NCBI GenBank assembly: GCA_947168365.1
Contig: CAMVLO010000014.1
Span: 7,978 to 71,977, forward strand
DNA length: 64,000 bases
Direction of reading: 5' to 3'
DNA from: UBA3824 sp017541145
Lineage (GTDB): Bacteria; Bacteroidota; Bacteroidia; Bacteroidales; UBA3824
The number at the start of each line of letters is the position of its first letter. Position 1 is the first letter of the stretch. Shown here one piece after another: positions 26,562 to 36,107 of this stretch. The translations under genes and the position numbers were made by a program. Under the pieces are notes generated by a model. The model did no database searches and had not been told where the DNA came from. It worked only from the letters and a program-made list of their open reading frames with translations.

Positions 26562-28328
26562 CTAAAAATCAAAATAAATGAAAGGCTGAACGGTACTGCC
26601 TTGAAATTGTACAACCAACTGAATTACAACAAGTAAAACAAGTATTTTGATTAAAATATTACTTTTTACAAAAATATCTTGAACCTTTGTAGTAAAATTT
26701 TCAGGTAAGAAATGACATATAAAACCAAAAACCACCAAAACTACCCAAAGGCATCTTGCATCCCAAAAATGTACAAAAAACGAGAAATCCATATCGGTAA
26801 AAATACGATTTAACATCAAAAATGGAACGTCAAACGCTGAAACTAAAGTAGTTGCAGTTTCGGTTTGAATTGTAATATCTTTTGCTCGGAAAAACAGCCA
26901 GAGAAACAATACGATAATAAATGTAAAAATCCATTGTATAGTTTTTACAAGTTTTGTCTCCGGTAATACTTTTTTCAAAATTTTGTCAATACAAAGTGCC
27001 ACGCCATGTCCTGCGCCCCAAAATACAAACGACCAAGAACTTCCGTGCCAAAGTCCGCCAATTAGCATCGTAAGCAACTGATTGATACATGTTTTAATCA
27101 TTCTTGTAGTATCAGGAAAAGCAATTGCAATCAACCATGTAACGATACAAACCGAAAGCATAACCGCCGTAATTACCGATTGGAAATATAGCGAAACAGC
27201 CAAAACGGTTGACAATGCAAGTGTAATTACAGTAAACAAACTACTGCGTTTAAAATATGCATAAAGTCCTAACAAACTGATTATCAACATCGAAACAGTA
27301 TACAAAATCGGGCAAGTAATAGCCGAAGCCAAAATCAAAATTACAGGAATTGAATAAACCGAAAATTTTGAAATTTCACGGTTGCCACCCAACGGGATGT
27401 AAACATATTCCTTTAGCCAACTTGACAACGAAATATGCCATCTGCGCCAAAAATCGGAAATTGTTGTTGACTTATAAGGCGATAAAAAGTTGATACCCAA
27501 ATCGTAACCCATAATTTTACCGATACCGATTGCCATATCAGAATATCCAGAAAAGTCACAGAAAATTTGCAAAGCATAACCGAAAACCGCCATCAAATTT
27601 TCAAAACCGGAATAATTCTGAGGCGCTTCAAAAATCAAATCATTATATTGCGCAATATAATTTGCAATAACAGCTTTCTTAAACAATCCGAGAATTATCA
27701 ACCACAAACCGGAATACGCCATTTGCGGTGTAACTACCGGAGTTTGTTTTAGTTGCGGAAGAAATAAATTGGCTTTTACAATAGGACCGGCTACAAGTTG
27801 CGGAAAAAATGTCAAATAAAAAGCAAAATCCAAAATATTGTCAGCCGGCTCTACACGTTTTCGATAAAGGTCAATAATATAACTTATACTTTGAAAAGTG
27901 TAAAACGAAATACCAACCGGCAAAGCAACTTCGATAAACGCAAAATTGGAATCAATAATTTGGTTGAGATTGAAAACTATAAAATTTGTATACTTAAAAA
28001 ATCCCAAAAGCAACAACGGGATAGAAATTCCTACAAAAACAGCAAGTTTTCTATAAAATTCTTCTTTGACATTTTTCAGTAAAAAACCGGAATAATAAGT
28101 ATATAAAGTTGTAAAAGCAAGAAGCCAAACGTAAATTCCGGCACTCTTATAGTAAAACAAGAAACTAAAAAGTACTACATAAATAGAAACAAGAATTTTA
28201 CGCTTATAAATAATATTGTAGATAGTTAAAAAAACTATAAACAACAACATAAAAGAACCACTACTGAACACCAAAGGTTCAGTCGGATCGTAAATAAAAA
28301 GTCTTGAGAGATTGTTTAAAAATTCCAT
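26562..28328 (-). CDS. MBOAT-family membrane O-acyltransferase (AlgI/DltB type)
   Basis: 588 residues from the ATG at 28328 (a GTG lies one codon before). A polytopic inner-membrane protein, with about 11-12 hydrophobic segments. The MBOAT signature is plain: SFYTFQSISYIIDLYRK, SGYSDMAIGIGKIMGYD, FWRRWHISLSSWLKEYVYIP and the catalytic-histidine region GGLWHGSSWSFVFWGAGHG, ending in the usual FIYFDF. Relatives pass acetyl or alanyl groups to alginate, other exopolysaccharides or teichoic acids. They normally work with an SGNH/AlgJ-like partner encoded next door; here the downstream side is occupied by the IS, and no partner is visible. The polymer modified is unknown. Confidence 0.92.
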   Translation of the reverse strand: MEFLNNLSRLFIYDPTEPLVFSSGSFMLLFIVFLTIYNIIYKRKILVSIYVVLFSFLFYYKSAGIYVWLLAFTTLYTYYSGFLLKNVKEEFYRKLAVFVGISIPLLLLGFFKYTNFIVFNLNQIIDSNFAFIEVALPVGISFYTFQSISYIIDLYRKRVEPADNILDFAFYLTFFPQLVAGPIVKANLFLPQLKQTPVVTPQMAYSGLWLIILGLFKKAVIANYIAQYNDLIFEAPQNYSGFENLMAVFGYALQIFCDFSGYSDMAIGIGKIMGYDLGINFLSPYKSTTISDFWRRWHISLSSWLKEYVYIPLGGNREISKFSVYSIPVILILASAITCPILYTVSMLIISLLGLYAYFKRSSLFTVITLALSTVLAVSLYFQSVITAVMLSVCIVTWLIAIAFPDTTRMIKTCINQLLTMLIGGLWHGSSWSFVFWGAGHGVALCIDKILKKVLPETKLVKTIQWIFTFIIVLFLWLFFRAKDITIQTETATTLVSAFDVPFLMLNRIFTDMDFSFFVHFWDARCLWVVLVVFGFICHFLPENFTTKVQDIFVKSNILIKILVLLVVIQLVVQFQGSTVQPFIYFDF

Positions 28329-28353
28329 CACAAATACGTTTGATTTGAGTGCG

Positions 28354-28361
28354 CTAAATTA
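28354..28361 (-). promoter_or_regulatory. Near-consensus -7 element for the MBOAT gene
   Basis: TAATTTAG (one mismatch to TAnnTTTG) on the minus strand, 26 bases before the ATG. Confidence 0.35.
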
Positions 28362-28405
28362 TAAAAAAAAATTATTTTTCTTATACACAATCAGCAATAT
28401 TTTTT

Positions 28406-28413
28406 TAATTTTG
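28406..28413 (+). promoter_or_regulatory. -7 promoter element for the 28445 gene
   Basis: TAATTTTG followed by GC, 32 bases before the start codon; divergent from the MBOAT promoter. Confidence 0.5.
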
Positions 28414-28444
28414 GCAATTAATAAACAATCACAAACAAACACTA

Positions 28445-29266
28445 ATGAAAACTTACAATCTTGAAAGTCTAAAAAGACTAATGAAGTACAGTAAAAAACT
28501 GGATTCAAATTTTTGCGACAAAACGTTCCAAATATTTGATGATCAGATAAAAAACACATTATTGCATCTTAAAAAAGACGGCACGGCATACTTTTCGGAA
28601 CAAGGAAAAAATGTAGAAGGAAAGTGGAGTGCAGATTACACAAAGCAAACAATAAATGTATTTGTCGGCGGCATGAATTTGCTGCTAAAATATCGCTATT
28701 CCGACGAAAATATTTATGCATTCAGTTTAGACGAAAGTTACAACTGCCTGATTTTAATTGACATCAACAACAAATCGAAACTCGCACCTTCTACGATTAA
28801 CGAACTGAATGCGTATTGTCAGTTTACAGAAAATAATATTGACCCGATTCTGAAAAGAAAGGTTGAGGAAGAAATCAACAAAAAACGCGAGGAAATGAAA
28901 ATCCATATCGACAATATTTCCAACGAATGTGATACTTATCCGCTCAAAAAAGTATTCACTATCAGCGGAATAATAATTTTCATAGCCCTCTCAAGCGGAA
29001 TTTATTTGATGGCAAAAACAAGAAATTTTGACATCGGATTGTCTATGGTAATACTTTCTGTAATTATAGGTGTAGTATTGTACTATTTTTTCAAAGAAAA
29101 ACGTGCAGAAACCGCTGTTACCAACATGAAAATTTGGTTTAAAGACCACATCGATGACGAAAGTATTGAATTTATGAAAAATGACAAAGAATTAAAACGT
29201 TGGTTTATAGAAAATTACGATTTCAACGCTACAAAAATCGACAAATTTCCGATACCTTTTACCTAG
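28445..29266 (+). CDS. Hypothetical protein with two central-C-terminal membrane segments
   Basis: 273 residues, no signal peptide. Residues ~1-125 form a soluble domain with a lipocalin-like strand pattern (GTAYFSEQGKNVEGKWSADY and following), then a charged helix (KRKVEEEINKKREEMK), two membrane segments (~175-195, FTISGIIIFIALSSGIYLM; ~200-222, GLSMVILSVIIGVVLYYFF) and a short charged tail. No family recognised. The GH3 gene starts 28 bases downstream on the same strand, so both may be one transcript, but no functional link is evident. Confidence 0.65.
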   Translation: MKTYNLESLKRLMKYSKKLDSNFCDKTFQIFDDQIKNTLLHLKKDGTAYFSEQGKNVEGKWSADYTKQTINVFVGGMNLLLKYRYSDENIYAFSLDESYNCLILIDINNKSKLAPSTINELNAYCQFTENNIDPILKRKVEEEINKKREEMKIHIDNISNECDTYPLKKVFTISGIIIFIALSSGIYLMAKTRNFDIGLSMVILSVIIGVVLYYFFKEKRAETAVTNMKIWFKDHIDDESIEFMKNDKELKRWFIENYDFNATKIDKFPIPFT

Positions 29267-29293
29267 GATAAAATAAAAAAAACAAAAATTGTT

Positions 29294-31846
29294 ATGATGA
29301 AAAAAATCTTATTACTAACAGCACTAATTGTATCGATATCAATTGGTTACGCACAAACAACATTTCCGTACCAAAATCAGAATTTGTCAAACGAAAAACG
29401 CGCCGACGACTTGTTGAGCCGTTTGACATTGGAAGAAAAAATATCGTTGATGATGGATATTTCACCGGCAATAGAAAGGTTGCAAATACCTGAGTTTCAA
29501 TGGTGGAACGAGGCACTTCACGGTGTTGGCAGAAACGGAATTGCAACTGTTTTTCCAATCACGATGGCAATGGCAGCATCGTTTAACGACGGCTTGGTTT
29601 ACGAAATTTTCAACGCTGTGAGCGACGAGGCCAGAGCAAAAAATCAAATTGCAAAAAAATCCGGAACAATCAACCGTTACCAATGTCTTTCATTTTGGAC
29701 ACCGAATATCAACATCTTTAGAGATCCGAGATGGGGACGCGGGCAAGAAACTTACGGCGAAGATCCGTATCTAACTTCAATTATGGGAGTTGCAGTTGTA
29801 AAAGGTTTGCAAGGTCCGGACGATGCAAAATATCGTAAAACATTAGCATGTGCAAAACATTTTGCAGTTCACTCCGGACCGGAATGGAACCGACACAGTT
29901 TCAATATCGAAAATCTTCCGTTGAGAGATCTTTACGAAACATATCTTCCTGCGTTTAAGGCACTTATACAAGAAGCAAATGTAGAAGAAGTGATGTGCGC
30001 TTATCAAAGAATGGACGGAAAACCTTGCTGCGGAAACAATAATTATTTGCATCATATTTTGCGTGAACAGCTTGGTTTCAAGGGATTTGTAACAAGCGAC
30101 TGCTGGGCATTAAATGATTTTTACGCCAAAGACGGTCACAATATCGTAGCCAACGACCGTGAAGCATCAGCAATGGCACTCAGAGCCGGAACCGACGTGG
30201 AATGCGGACCGAATTTTGAAACTCTCAACGATGCTGTAAAAAGAAACGAAGTAACTGTAAATGAAATTGATAACGCACTTCGCAAACTCTTGATTGCAAG
30301 ATTTAAACTTGGTGATTTCGATAATGACAATCTTGTGGAATGGACAAAAATTCCGGAATCAGTAATTGCAAACAACGAACATCGGGATTTGGCATTGAAA
30401 ATTGCACGTCAAAGTATCGTAATGCTACAAAACAAAAACAATATTCTACCGCTCAATAAGTCGCAGAAAATCATTGTAATAGGTCCAAACGCCAACGATT
30501 CTGTAATGCTTTGGGGAAATTACAACGGAACTCCGAAACACACAATCACGATTTTGGAAGGCATCAAAAAGGAAATTCCAAACGTAGAATTTTTTCAAGG
30601 TTGCGACCTCACTACCGATACAATTACATACAGCAGATTTTCAGCAATTAACAACGGTTTAACCGCAACTTATTGGAACAATGAGAATTTGGAAGGTCAA
30701 CCGATTGTTACAAAAAAATATCAAGCACCATTGAATCTTCAAAACGGCGGTGCAACAGTTTTTGAGCCGGGCGTAAATCTTGAACATTTTTCCGCACGTT
30801 TTACAGGCGAATATATCAGTCAAAACGATGAAACTCTTAATTTCAATGTAAAAGCCGATGATGCAGTAAAACTCATCGTAAACGGTAAAACATTGATAGA
30901 CAACTGGAATAATAACGGTAAAATTGCAGAATTCAGCGAACAAATTGCAGTAAAAAAAGGCGAAAAACTTGCTATCGAATTGCAATACAAGCAAATTGAT
31001 AATTATGCGCTGCTGAATTTTGATATAAATGTTAAAATAAAAACCACCGTAAACGAAATTTTAGCAAAAACTCAAGATGCTGACATCGTGATATTTGCAG
31101 GCGGAATTTCTCCAAAACTTGAAGGTGAAGAAATGGACGTAGACGCACCGGGTTTCAGAGGCGGTGACAGAACAAACATCGAAGTTCCTGAAGTTCAGAG
31201 AAATATCATGCAAAAACTTCACGAAAACGGCAAAAAAGTAGTATTCCTTGATTGTTCAGGCGGTGCGATGGGACTTGAACCCGAAACCAAAAACTGCGAT
31301 GCAATTTTGCAAGTTTGGTATCTCGGTGAAAAAGGCGGTCAAGCCATTGCAGATGTACTTTTCGGAAACACAAATCCGTCAGGAAAATTGCCGGTGACAT
31401 TTTATAAAAATGTTAACCAAATACCTGATTTTCTGGATTATACTATGAAAAATCGTACTTACAGATACATGACCGAAAAACCATTATTTGAATTTGGTTA
31501 CGGATTGAGTTACAGCGATTTCAAAATTTCAAAAGTAAAATACGCAAACAAAAAAATTACGTACCAAATTAAAAATAACAGTAATCGCGACGGCGAAGAA
31601 GTTGTACAAGTATATATCCGAAAAATAGGCGATATTGAAGGTCCGAACAAAACTTTACGCGCTGTACAACGCATAAATGTTCCCGCCGGAAAAACTGTAA
31701 AATCAGAAATCAATTTAAAAGACAACACTTTTGAATGGTGGGACAAGTCAACTAACACAATGCGCGTATTATCAGGCGAATACGAAATTATGGTTGGAAA
31801 CAGTAGCAGCAATACAATCTCAACCAAAGCAATAATCTCGAAGTAA
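29294..31846 (+). CDS. Exported family 3 glycoside hydrolase with PA14 insert (beta-xylosidase/beta-glucosidase type)
   Basis: 850 residues with a signal peptide (MMKKILLLTALIVSISIGYAQ), so periplasmic. Removes terminal beta-linked sugars from oligosaccharides. GH3 N-terminal barrel (~35-340) with WNEALHGVGR, DPRWGRGQETYGEDP, the KHFAVHSG loop and the nucleophile aspartate in VTSDCWAL (codon at 30098-30100). The C-terminal GH3 sandwich is interrupted at ~450-580 by a PA14 domain (GLTATYWNNENL and on), a usual arrangement in plant-XYL-like xylosidases, and ends in a fibronectin III-like domain (~740-845). Xylosidase activity is favoured by the WWNEALHG/RWGRGQE pattern, but glucosidase is not excluded. 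No SusC/D genes are adjacent. Confidence 0.92.
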   Translation: MMKKILLLTALIVSISIGYAQTTFPYQNQNLSNEKRADDLLSRLTLEEKISLMMDISPAIERLQIPEFQWWNEALHGVGRNGIATVFPITMAMAASFNDGLVYEIFNAVSDEARAKNQIAKKSGTINRYQCLSFWTPNINIFRDPRWGRGQETYGEDPYLTSIMGVAVVKGLQGPDDAKYRKTLACAKHFAVHSGPEWNRHSFNIENLPLRDLYETYLPAFKALIQEANVEEVMCAYQRMDGKPCCGNNNYLHHILREQLGFKGFVTSDCWALNDFYAKDGHNIVANDREASAMALRAGTDVECGPNFETLNDAVKRNEVTVNEIDNALRKLLIARFKLGDFDNDNLVEWTKIPESVIANNEHRDLALKIARQSIVMLQNKNNILPLNKSQKIIVIGPNANDSVMLWGNYNGTPKHTITILEGIKKEIPNVEFFQGCDLTTDTITYSRFSAINNGLTATYWNNENLEGQPIVTKKYQAPLNLQNGGATVFEPGVNLEHFSARFTGEYISQNDETLNFNVKADDAVKLIVNGKTLIDNWNNNGKIAEFSEQIAVKKGEKLAIELQYKQIDNYALLNFDINVKIKTTVNEILAKTQDADIVIFAGGISPKLEGEEMDVDAPGFRGGDRTNIEVPEVQRNIMQKLHENGKKVVFLDCSGGAMGLEPETKNCDAILQVWYLGEKGGQAIADVLFGNTNPSGKLPVTFYKNVNQIPDFLDYTMKNRTYRYMTEKPLFEFGYGLSYSDFKISKVKYANKKITYQIKNNSNRDGEEVVQVYIRKIGDIEGPNKTLRAVQRINVPAGKTVKSEINLKDNTFEWWDKSTNTMRVLSGEYEIMVGNSSSNTISTKAIISK

Positions 31847-31870
31847 AAAAAGTCACCTAAAAATTTATAT

Positions 31871-31920
31871 GACTGTCTAAAAAGTAAAAATCAAAAACTT
31901 TTTAGACAGTCTTTTTTTTT
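31871..31920 (+). terminator. Intrinsic terminator of the GH3 gene
   Basis: Perfect 15-bp stem GACTGTCTAAAAAGT (31871-31885) and ACTTTTTAGACAGTC (31897-31911) followed by nine T. Confidence 0.92.
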
Positions 31921-31990
31921 GAGAATACACATAAAAAAACTCAACAATCAATTGAAATTCATCAACTAATTGCTGAGTTTTAAAAAGTAG

Positions 31991-32071
31991 TGGGAAGTGA
32001 TGGATTCGAACCACCGAAGCCGAAGCAAGAGATTTACAGTCTCCCGTAATTGACCACTATACGAACTTCCC
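31991..32071 (-). tRNA. tRNA-Tyr (GTA)
   Basis: 81-nt class II tRNA on the minus strand with 7-bp acceptor GGGAAGT/ACTTCCC, anticodon GTA in the loop ACTGTAAATC, a long variable arm (GCTTCGGC) and the T-loop GGTTCGAATCC. The CCA end is not encoded, so it must be added enzymatically. Confidence 0.95.
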
Positions 32072-32113
32072 AAAATATCTTTGATAGTTCCTGCAATGAT
32101 GCAGGCGTTAAGT

Positions 32114-32190
32114 TGGAGCCGGCGGAGGGATTCGAACCCCCGACCCGCTGATTACAAATCAGCTGCTCTGGCCAACTGAGCTACGCCGGC
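32114..32190 (-). tRNA. tRNA-Thr (TGT)
   Basis: Minus-strand tRNA with acceptor GCCGGCG/CGCCGGC, D-loop TAGCTCAGTTGG, anticodon TGT in CTGATTTGTAATCAG, and T-loop GGTTCGAATCC. Unlike its neighbour, the CCA end is encoded (32114-32116). It is upstream of tRNA-Tyr in the same transcript. Confidence 0.95.
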
Positions 32191-32267
32191 AAATATTGTT
32201 AAACAACTAATTTTAAAGAACTTGTCTTTCTAAGCGATTACTGTTTGTATCTCTTATTTTGACGATG

Positions 32268-32275
32268 CAAAGGTA
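32268..32275 (-). promoter_or_regulatory. -7 promoter element of the tRNA-Thr/tRNA-Tyr transcript
   Basis: TACCTTTG followed by CATCG on the minus strand, with a TTG (-33-like) 20 bases further upstream at 32296-32298; 78 bases before the tRNA-Thr 5' end. Confidence 0.65.
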
Positions 32276-32357
32276 GAACGTTTTTTTGAATCCTCCAAAT
32301 TTTTTTCAATGTTTTTTCAAGAAAAAACAAAAATATTTTTTAATAAATTATTTTTCA

Positions 32358-32365
32358 TATATTTG
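32358..32365 (+). promoter_or_regulatory. -7 promoter element for the 32399 HhH gene
   Basis: TATATTTG, 34 bases before the ATG. Confidence 0.6.
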
Positions 32366-32398
32366 TGAAACAAATTTTTTAATAAATAAAACAGCAAA

Positions 32399-33559
32399 AT
32401 GAAAGACTTTTTGAAAAAACTAAACAATTCGGAGTTCTCTTACGTATCAAAAAAGGACAAGAGACAAGTAATAACACTAATTATTTGCATATTTATCGTA
32501 ATCGGATTATCAAAAATCTACCACAATTGTTTTTCTGCAACAGCCCCGCAACTATCGGAGGAAGAAAAGGCAATGATGAAAGTAAAAATCGATGAATTAA
32601 ACTCAAATTATCAATTGCTGAAACAAAATGACACTCTCAACAAATTGGATTCGTATATCAAAAAACGATACGACACGCTGCAACTTTTTGAATTTGACCC
32701 AAATACGGTAACAGAAAAAGAATTGTTGGCACTCGGACTAACAGACAAACAAATTACAAATATGATGAAATACCGCAAAAACGGCGGCGTTTTCAAGGAT
32801 AAAGAAGATTTCAGAAAACTTTACGGATTGCGAACCATGCAATACAACTATTTGAAATCGTATTTACGTTTCGGAAATATTGCAAGTGCAGAAAATTCTG
32901 AATCAAAAGTCAAAAACCCGAAAGACTCAATTTTTAAAGAACGCAGCAAAGTATACAAGGATTTTGACCCGAATTTTGTAGACGAAGCGCAACTTTATGA
33001 AATGGGATTCAGCACAAAACAAATAGAATCGTTCTTAAAACTTCGTGAAAACGGCAGAAAATTTTACGTTAAAAAAGATTTTGCTACCGTATTTTTTGTA
33101 GATGCTGACAAATACAAGGAATTGGAAAAATACATCAAAATAGATTTGAACAAACTTTTCAACGGCGAAAAACTTTATGACGTAAATTTGGCTACAGCTG
33201 AACAATTAAAATCAATCGGTTTTACAAATTCAGAAGCGGAAGATGTAATAGAATATCGAGAAAAAGTCGGATTTTTTTACGCGCCGTGGCAAATTTCCGA
33301 ATGTATCAAATACGACAGAGCAAACAAACTGAAATCAAAAATTTACACTTGCGCAAGCGTTGAATTGAAGAAAATAAAAATCAACAAACTAACTGCCGAA
33401 GAACTATCACAACATCCGTATTTTTCTAAAAAACAAGCAGATGCAATAATAAAATTCAGAACAGAAAAAGGAAATATCAAACACCTCGCAGATCTTCAAA
33501 CAATGAATGCGTTCGATGATAAAGAAATCAAGAAAATCGGCAAATATTTAGAATTGTAA
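32399..33559 (+). CDS. Membrane-anchored helix-hairpin-helix protein (ComEA-like repeats)
   Basis: 386 residues. A membrane anchor at ~25-43 (VITLIICIFIVIGLSKIYHN) follows a short basic cytoplasmic N-terminus. The rest is a series of ComEA-type helix-hairpin-helix units, each opening with a DPNxV...LLALGLTDKQI or DVNLATAEQLKSIGF pattern and ending in KYRKNGG- or EYREKVGFF-like text; I count four (~100, ~195, ~270, ~340). ComEA itself binds DNA during transformation; this Bacteroidetes family of anchored multi-HhH proteins has no settled function. It is the second exported HhH protein in the window (the other is at 5015-7033). Single-gene transcript by context. Confidence 0.82.
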   Translation: MKDFLKKLNNSEFSYVSKKDKRQVITLIICIFIVIGLSKIYHNCFSATAPQLSEEEKAMMKVKIDELNSNYQLLKQNDTLNKLDSYIKKRYDTLQLFEFDPNTVTEKELLALGLTDKQITNMMKYRKNGGVFKDKEDFRKLYGLRTMQYNYLKSYLRFGNIASAENSESKVKNPKDSIFKERSKVYKDFDPNFVDEAQLYEMGFSTKQIESFLKLRENGRKFYVKKDFATVFFVDADKYKELEKYIKIDLNKLFNGEKLYDVNLATAEQLKSIGFTNSEAEDVIEYREKVGFFYAPWQISECIKYDRANKLKSKIYTCASVELKKIKINKLTAEELSQHPYFSKKQADAIIKFRTEKGNIKHLADLQTMNAFDDKEIKKIGKYLEL

Positions 33560-33719
33560 ACAGTCCTAAATATTGCAAAAAATATGATTTAAACAACGAA
33601 CACTATATAAAAACAGACACAAAAATCAAGCTCAAAAACACAAGAAAATTACAGAATATTTCTGTTGTAACAAATTGAATTGTGTCCGTTTTCTCAATTC
33701 AAAATTTCAAAATATAATA

Positions 33720-33760
33720 ACAAAAAAAGCGGAATATCACTTAAATGACATTCCGCTTTT
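33720..33760 (-). terminator. Terminator hairpin downstream of the STAS gene
   Basis: 15-bp stem with one mismatch, AAAAGCGGAATATCA (33725-33739) and TGACATTCCGCTTTT (33746-33760). T runs exist on both strands, so it can serve both the STAS gene and the HhH gene. The rest of 33560-33720 is AT-rich with no gene visible. Confidence 0.8.
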
Positions 33761-33789
33761 AATAAAGTTTATTTTAAAGCCGATAAAAA

Positions 33790-34152
33790 CTATTCATCGG
33801 ATTTAGTATCGATAAATTCCACTGCTTTTTCGATAGAGTCAGTGATGTTTAAAACTGTATCAAGTTGAGAAATTGAAATCAATCTTTCAACGGCAGTTTG
33901 CAAACCGGTCAGTACGAAAATACCGTTTGCGTTTTTGCAAAGTCTGTTGGCAACCAATATTGCGCTCAACCCTGAACTATCGCAATAACGAGCCTTTTTC
34001 AAATCAATGATAATGTTTTTCTCACCGTTTCCGGCAATCAAAACAAGTTCAGACTTAACGGCTGGAGCAATATGCGTATCCAACTTTTCTACTAAAACGC
34101 TTATTATCGTATAGTTATCTTTCTTTATGACTTCAAATTGTTTCTCGTCCAT
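33790..34152 (-). CDS. STAS-domain protein, anti-sigma-factor antagonist type
   Basis: 120 residues, a complete single STAS domain (SpoIIAA/RsbV-like). The phosphorylatable serine region is present as KARYCDSSGLSAILVANRLC (~residues 52-72), preceded by the strand IIIDLKK. Such proteins are switched by a serine kinase and a PP2C phosphatase and bind an anti-sigma factor or another target. No anti-sigma kinase or sigma gene is adjacent. It lies 59 bases downstream of rpsA and might be co-transcribed. The window also encodes a membrane PP2C/SpoIIE-type phosphatase (45747-50582), a possible but unproven partner. Confidence 0.88.
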   Translation of the reverse strand: MDEKQFEVIKKDNYTIISVLVEKLDTHIAPAVKSELVLIAGNGEKNIIIDLKKARYCDSSGLSAILVANRLCKNANGIFVLTGLQTAVERLISISQLDTVLNITDSIEKAVEFIDTKSDE

Positions 34153-34211
34153 AATGGGTTAATATTTATTAGTTAAACAACAATAAGCCGTTACTAAAAC
34201 AGACTTTCGAC

Positions 34212-36107
34212 TTATTCTTGACCGTCCAATGAATCTTTCAACTTAGCGAGATCAGCGATATCGCCGAGAGTTGTTTTCTCCAAAGAGATTTTTGGTTGTT
34301 TTGAGCTACGCTCTTTAGTAGTTTTTTCTTTCTTAGGAGCATCACCTTTCTTAACGTCTTCCCAAACTCTTGTGTGAGAAAGGATAATACGTTTAGCTGC
34401 TTTAGAGAACTCAAGAACTTTGAACTGAAGTTTTTCGTCAACTTTGCAAGAAGTACCATCTTCTTTAACGAGGTGACGAGGAGTAGCGAAACCTTCAACA
34501 CCATAAGGAAGAGCAATGATAGCACCTTTATCGAAAATGCTAACTACTGTACCGTCATGGATAGAATCTACGTTGAAAATTGTTTCAAATGTATCCCAAG
34601 GATTTTCTTCCAATTGTTTGTGACCGAGGCTCAAACGACGGTTTTCCTTGTCGATATCAAGAACTACAACTTCAATTTCATCACCGATTGCGCAGAATTC
34701 AGACGGATGTTTGATTTTCTTTGTCCAAGAAAGATCAGAGATGTGAATCAAACCGTCAACGCCTTCTTCGATTTCAACAAATACGCCGAAGTTAGTGAAG
34801 TTACGAACTTTAGCTGTGTGTTTAGAATCGATTTTGTATTTTTCTTCGATATTAGCCCATGGATCCGGTTTGAGTTGTTTCATACCCAAAGACATCTTTC
34901 TTTCTTCACGATCGAGTGTAAGGATCTGAGCTTCAACTTCGTCGCCAACTTTGAGGAATTCTTGAGCTGAACGCAAGTGTTGAGACCAAGACATTTCTGA
35001 AACGTGAATAAGACCTTCAACACCAGGAGCGATTTCAACGAATGCACCGTAATCAGCCATAACAACAACTTTACCTTTAACTTTGTCACCAACTTTGAGG
35101 TTAGCGTCAAGAGCATCCCATGGATGTGGAGTAAGTTGTTTGAGACCGAGAGCGATACGTTTCTTTTCATCATCGAAGTCGAGGATAACAACTTGAAGTT
35201 TTTGATCCAAGTGTACAACTTCTTCAGGATGAGAAACTCTACCCCAAGAAAGGTCAGTGATGTGGATCAAACCGTCTACGCCGCCGAGGTCGATAAATAC
35301 ACCGTAAGACGTGATATTCTTAACAGTACCTTCAAGGATTTGACCTTTTTCGAGTTTAGAAATGATGTCTTTCTTCTGCTGTTCAAGTTCAGCTTCGATA
35401 AGAGCCTTGTGAGAAACAACAACGTTTTTGTATTCGTGGTTGATTTTAACAACTTTGAATTCCATTGTTTTGCCCACATAGATATCGTAATCTCTGATAG
35501 GTTTTACATCGATTTGAGAACCCGGCAAGAATGCTTCAATGCCGAATACATCAACAATCATACCGCCTTTAGTACGGCATTTGATGTAACCTTTAATAAT
35601 TTCGTCTTTTTCAAGGGCTTCGTTAACACGATCCCAAGAGCGAAGTGCGCGTGCTTTTTTGTGAGAAAGAACTAAAGAACCGTTCTTATCTTCTTGATTT
35701 TCAACGTATACCTCAACTTTATCGCCGATCTTGAGGTCCGGATTGTAGCGGAATTCGTTCATTGGAACGATACCTTCTGACTTGTAACCAACGCTAACTA
35801 CTACTTCGCGAGAGTTTTTAGCGATTACAACGCCGTCTACTACTTGATTTTCAACGATTGTTGATAATGTTTTGTCGTAAGCTGATTCAAGTTCTTTACG
35901 TTCTGCAGCAGCATAATTTGTGCCGTTTTTTGTAGAAACTGAATCCCAGTCGAAATCCATTGTTGACTGAACGCCTTTTGTTGCACTCTGAAGAACGATT
36001 TCTTCTTCTTCTTCAGCCTGATTTTCAGTTGCTTCTGCTTTTGTTTTGTTCAAGTCTTCGTTGTCAATTTCTTCTTCGAAGCCTTGGTTGTTTTTCTTTG
36101 GTGTCAT
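34212..36107 (-). CDS. rpsA: 30S ribosomal protein S1
   Basis: 631 residues with six S1 (OB-fold) repeats; examples are GVFIDLGGVDGLIHITDLSW and GVFVEIEEGVDGLIHISDLSW-like segments between ~residues 260 and 500. S1 binds mRNA at the ribosome and helps initiation, which matters in Bacteroidetes because their ribosomes rely little on Shine-Dalgarno pairing. The N-terminal ~60 residues are acidic (EATENQAEEEEEIV) and the C-terminal ~50 residues are Lys/Ser-rich; such extensions are common in this phylum. A TAACTTTG promoter element lies 68 bases upstream. Confidence 0.95.
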   Translation of the reverse strand: MTPKKNNQGFEEEIDNEDLNKTKAEATENQAEEEEEIVLQSATKGVQSTMDFDWDSVSTKNGTNYAAAERKELESAYDKTLSTIVENQVVDGVVIAKNSREVVVSVGYKSEGIVPMNEFRYNPDLKIGDKVEVYVENQEDKNGSLVLSHKKARALRSWDRVNEALEKDEIIKGYIKCRTKGGMIVDVFGIEAFLPGSQIDVKPIRDYDIYVGKTMEFKVVKINHEYKNVVVSHKALIEAELEQQKKDIISKLEKGQILEGTVKNITSYGVFIDLGGVDGLIHITDLSWGRVSHPEEVVHLDQKLQVVILDFDDEKKRIALGLKQLTPHPWDALDANLKVGDKVKGKVVVMADYGAFVEIAPGVEGLIHVSEMSWSQHLRSAQEFLKVGDEVEAQILTLDREERKMSLGMKQLKPDPWANIEEKYKIDSKHTAKVRNFTNFGVFVEIEEGVDGLIHISDLSWTKKIKHPSEFCAIGDEIEVVVLDIDKENRRLSLGHKQLEENPWDTFETIFNVDSIHDGTVVSIFDKGAIIALPYGVEGFATPRHLVKEDGTSCKVDEKLQFKVLEFSKAAKRIILSHTRVWEDVKKGDAPKKEKTTKERSSKQPKISLEKTTLGDIADLAKLKDSLDGQE

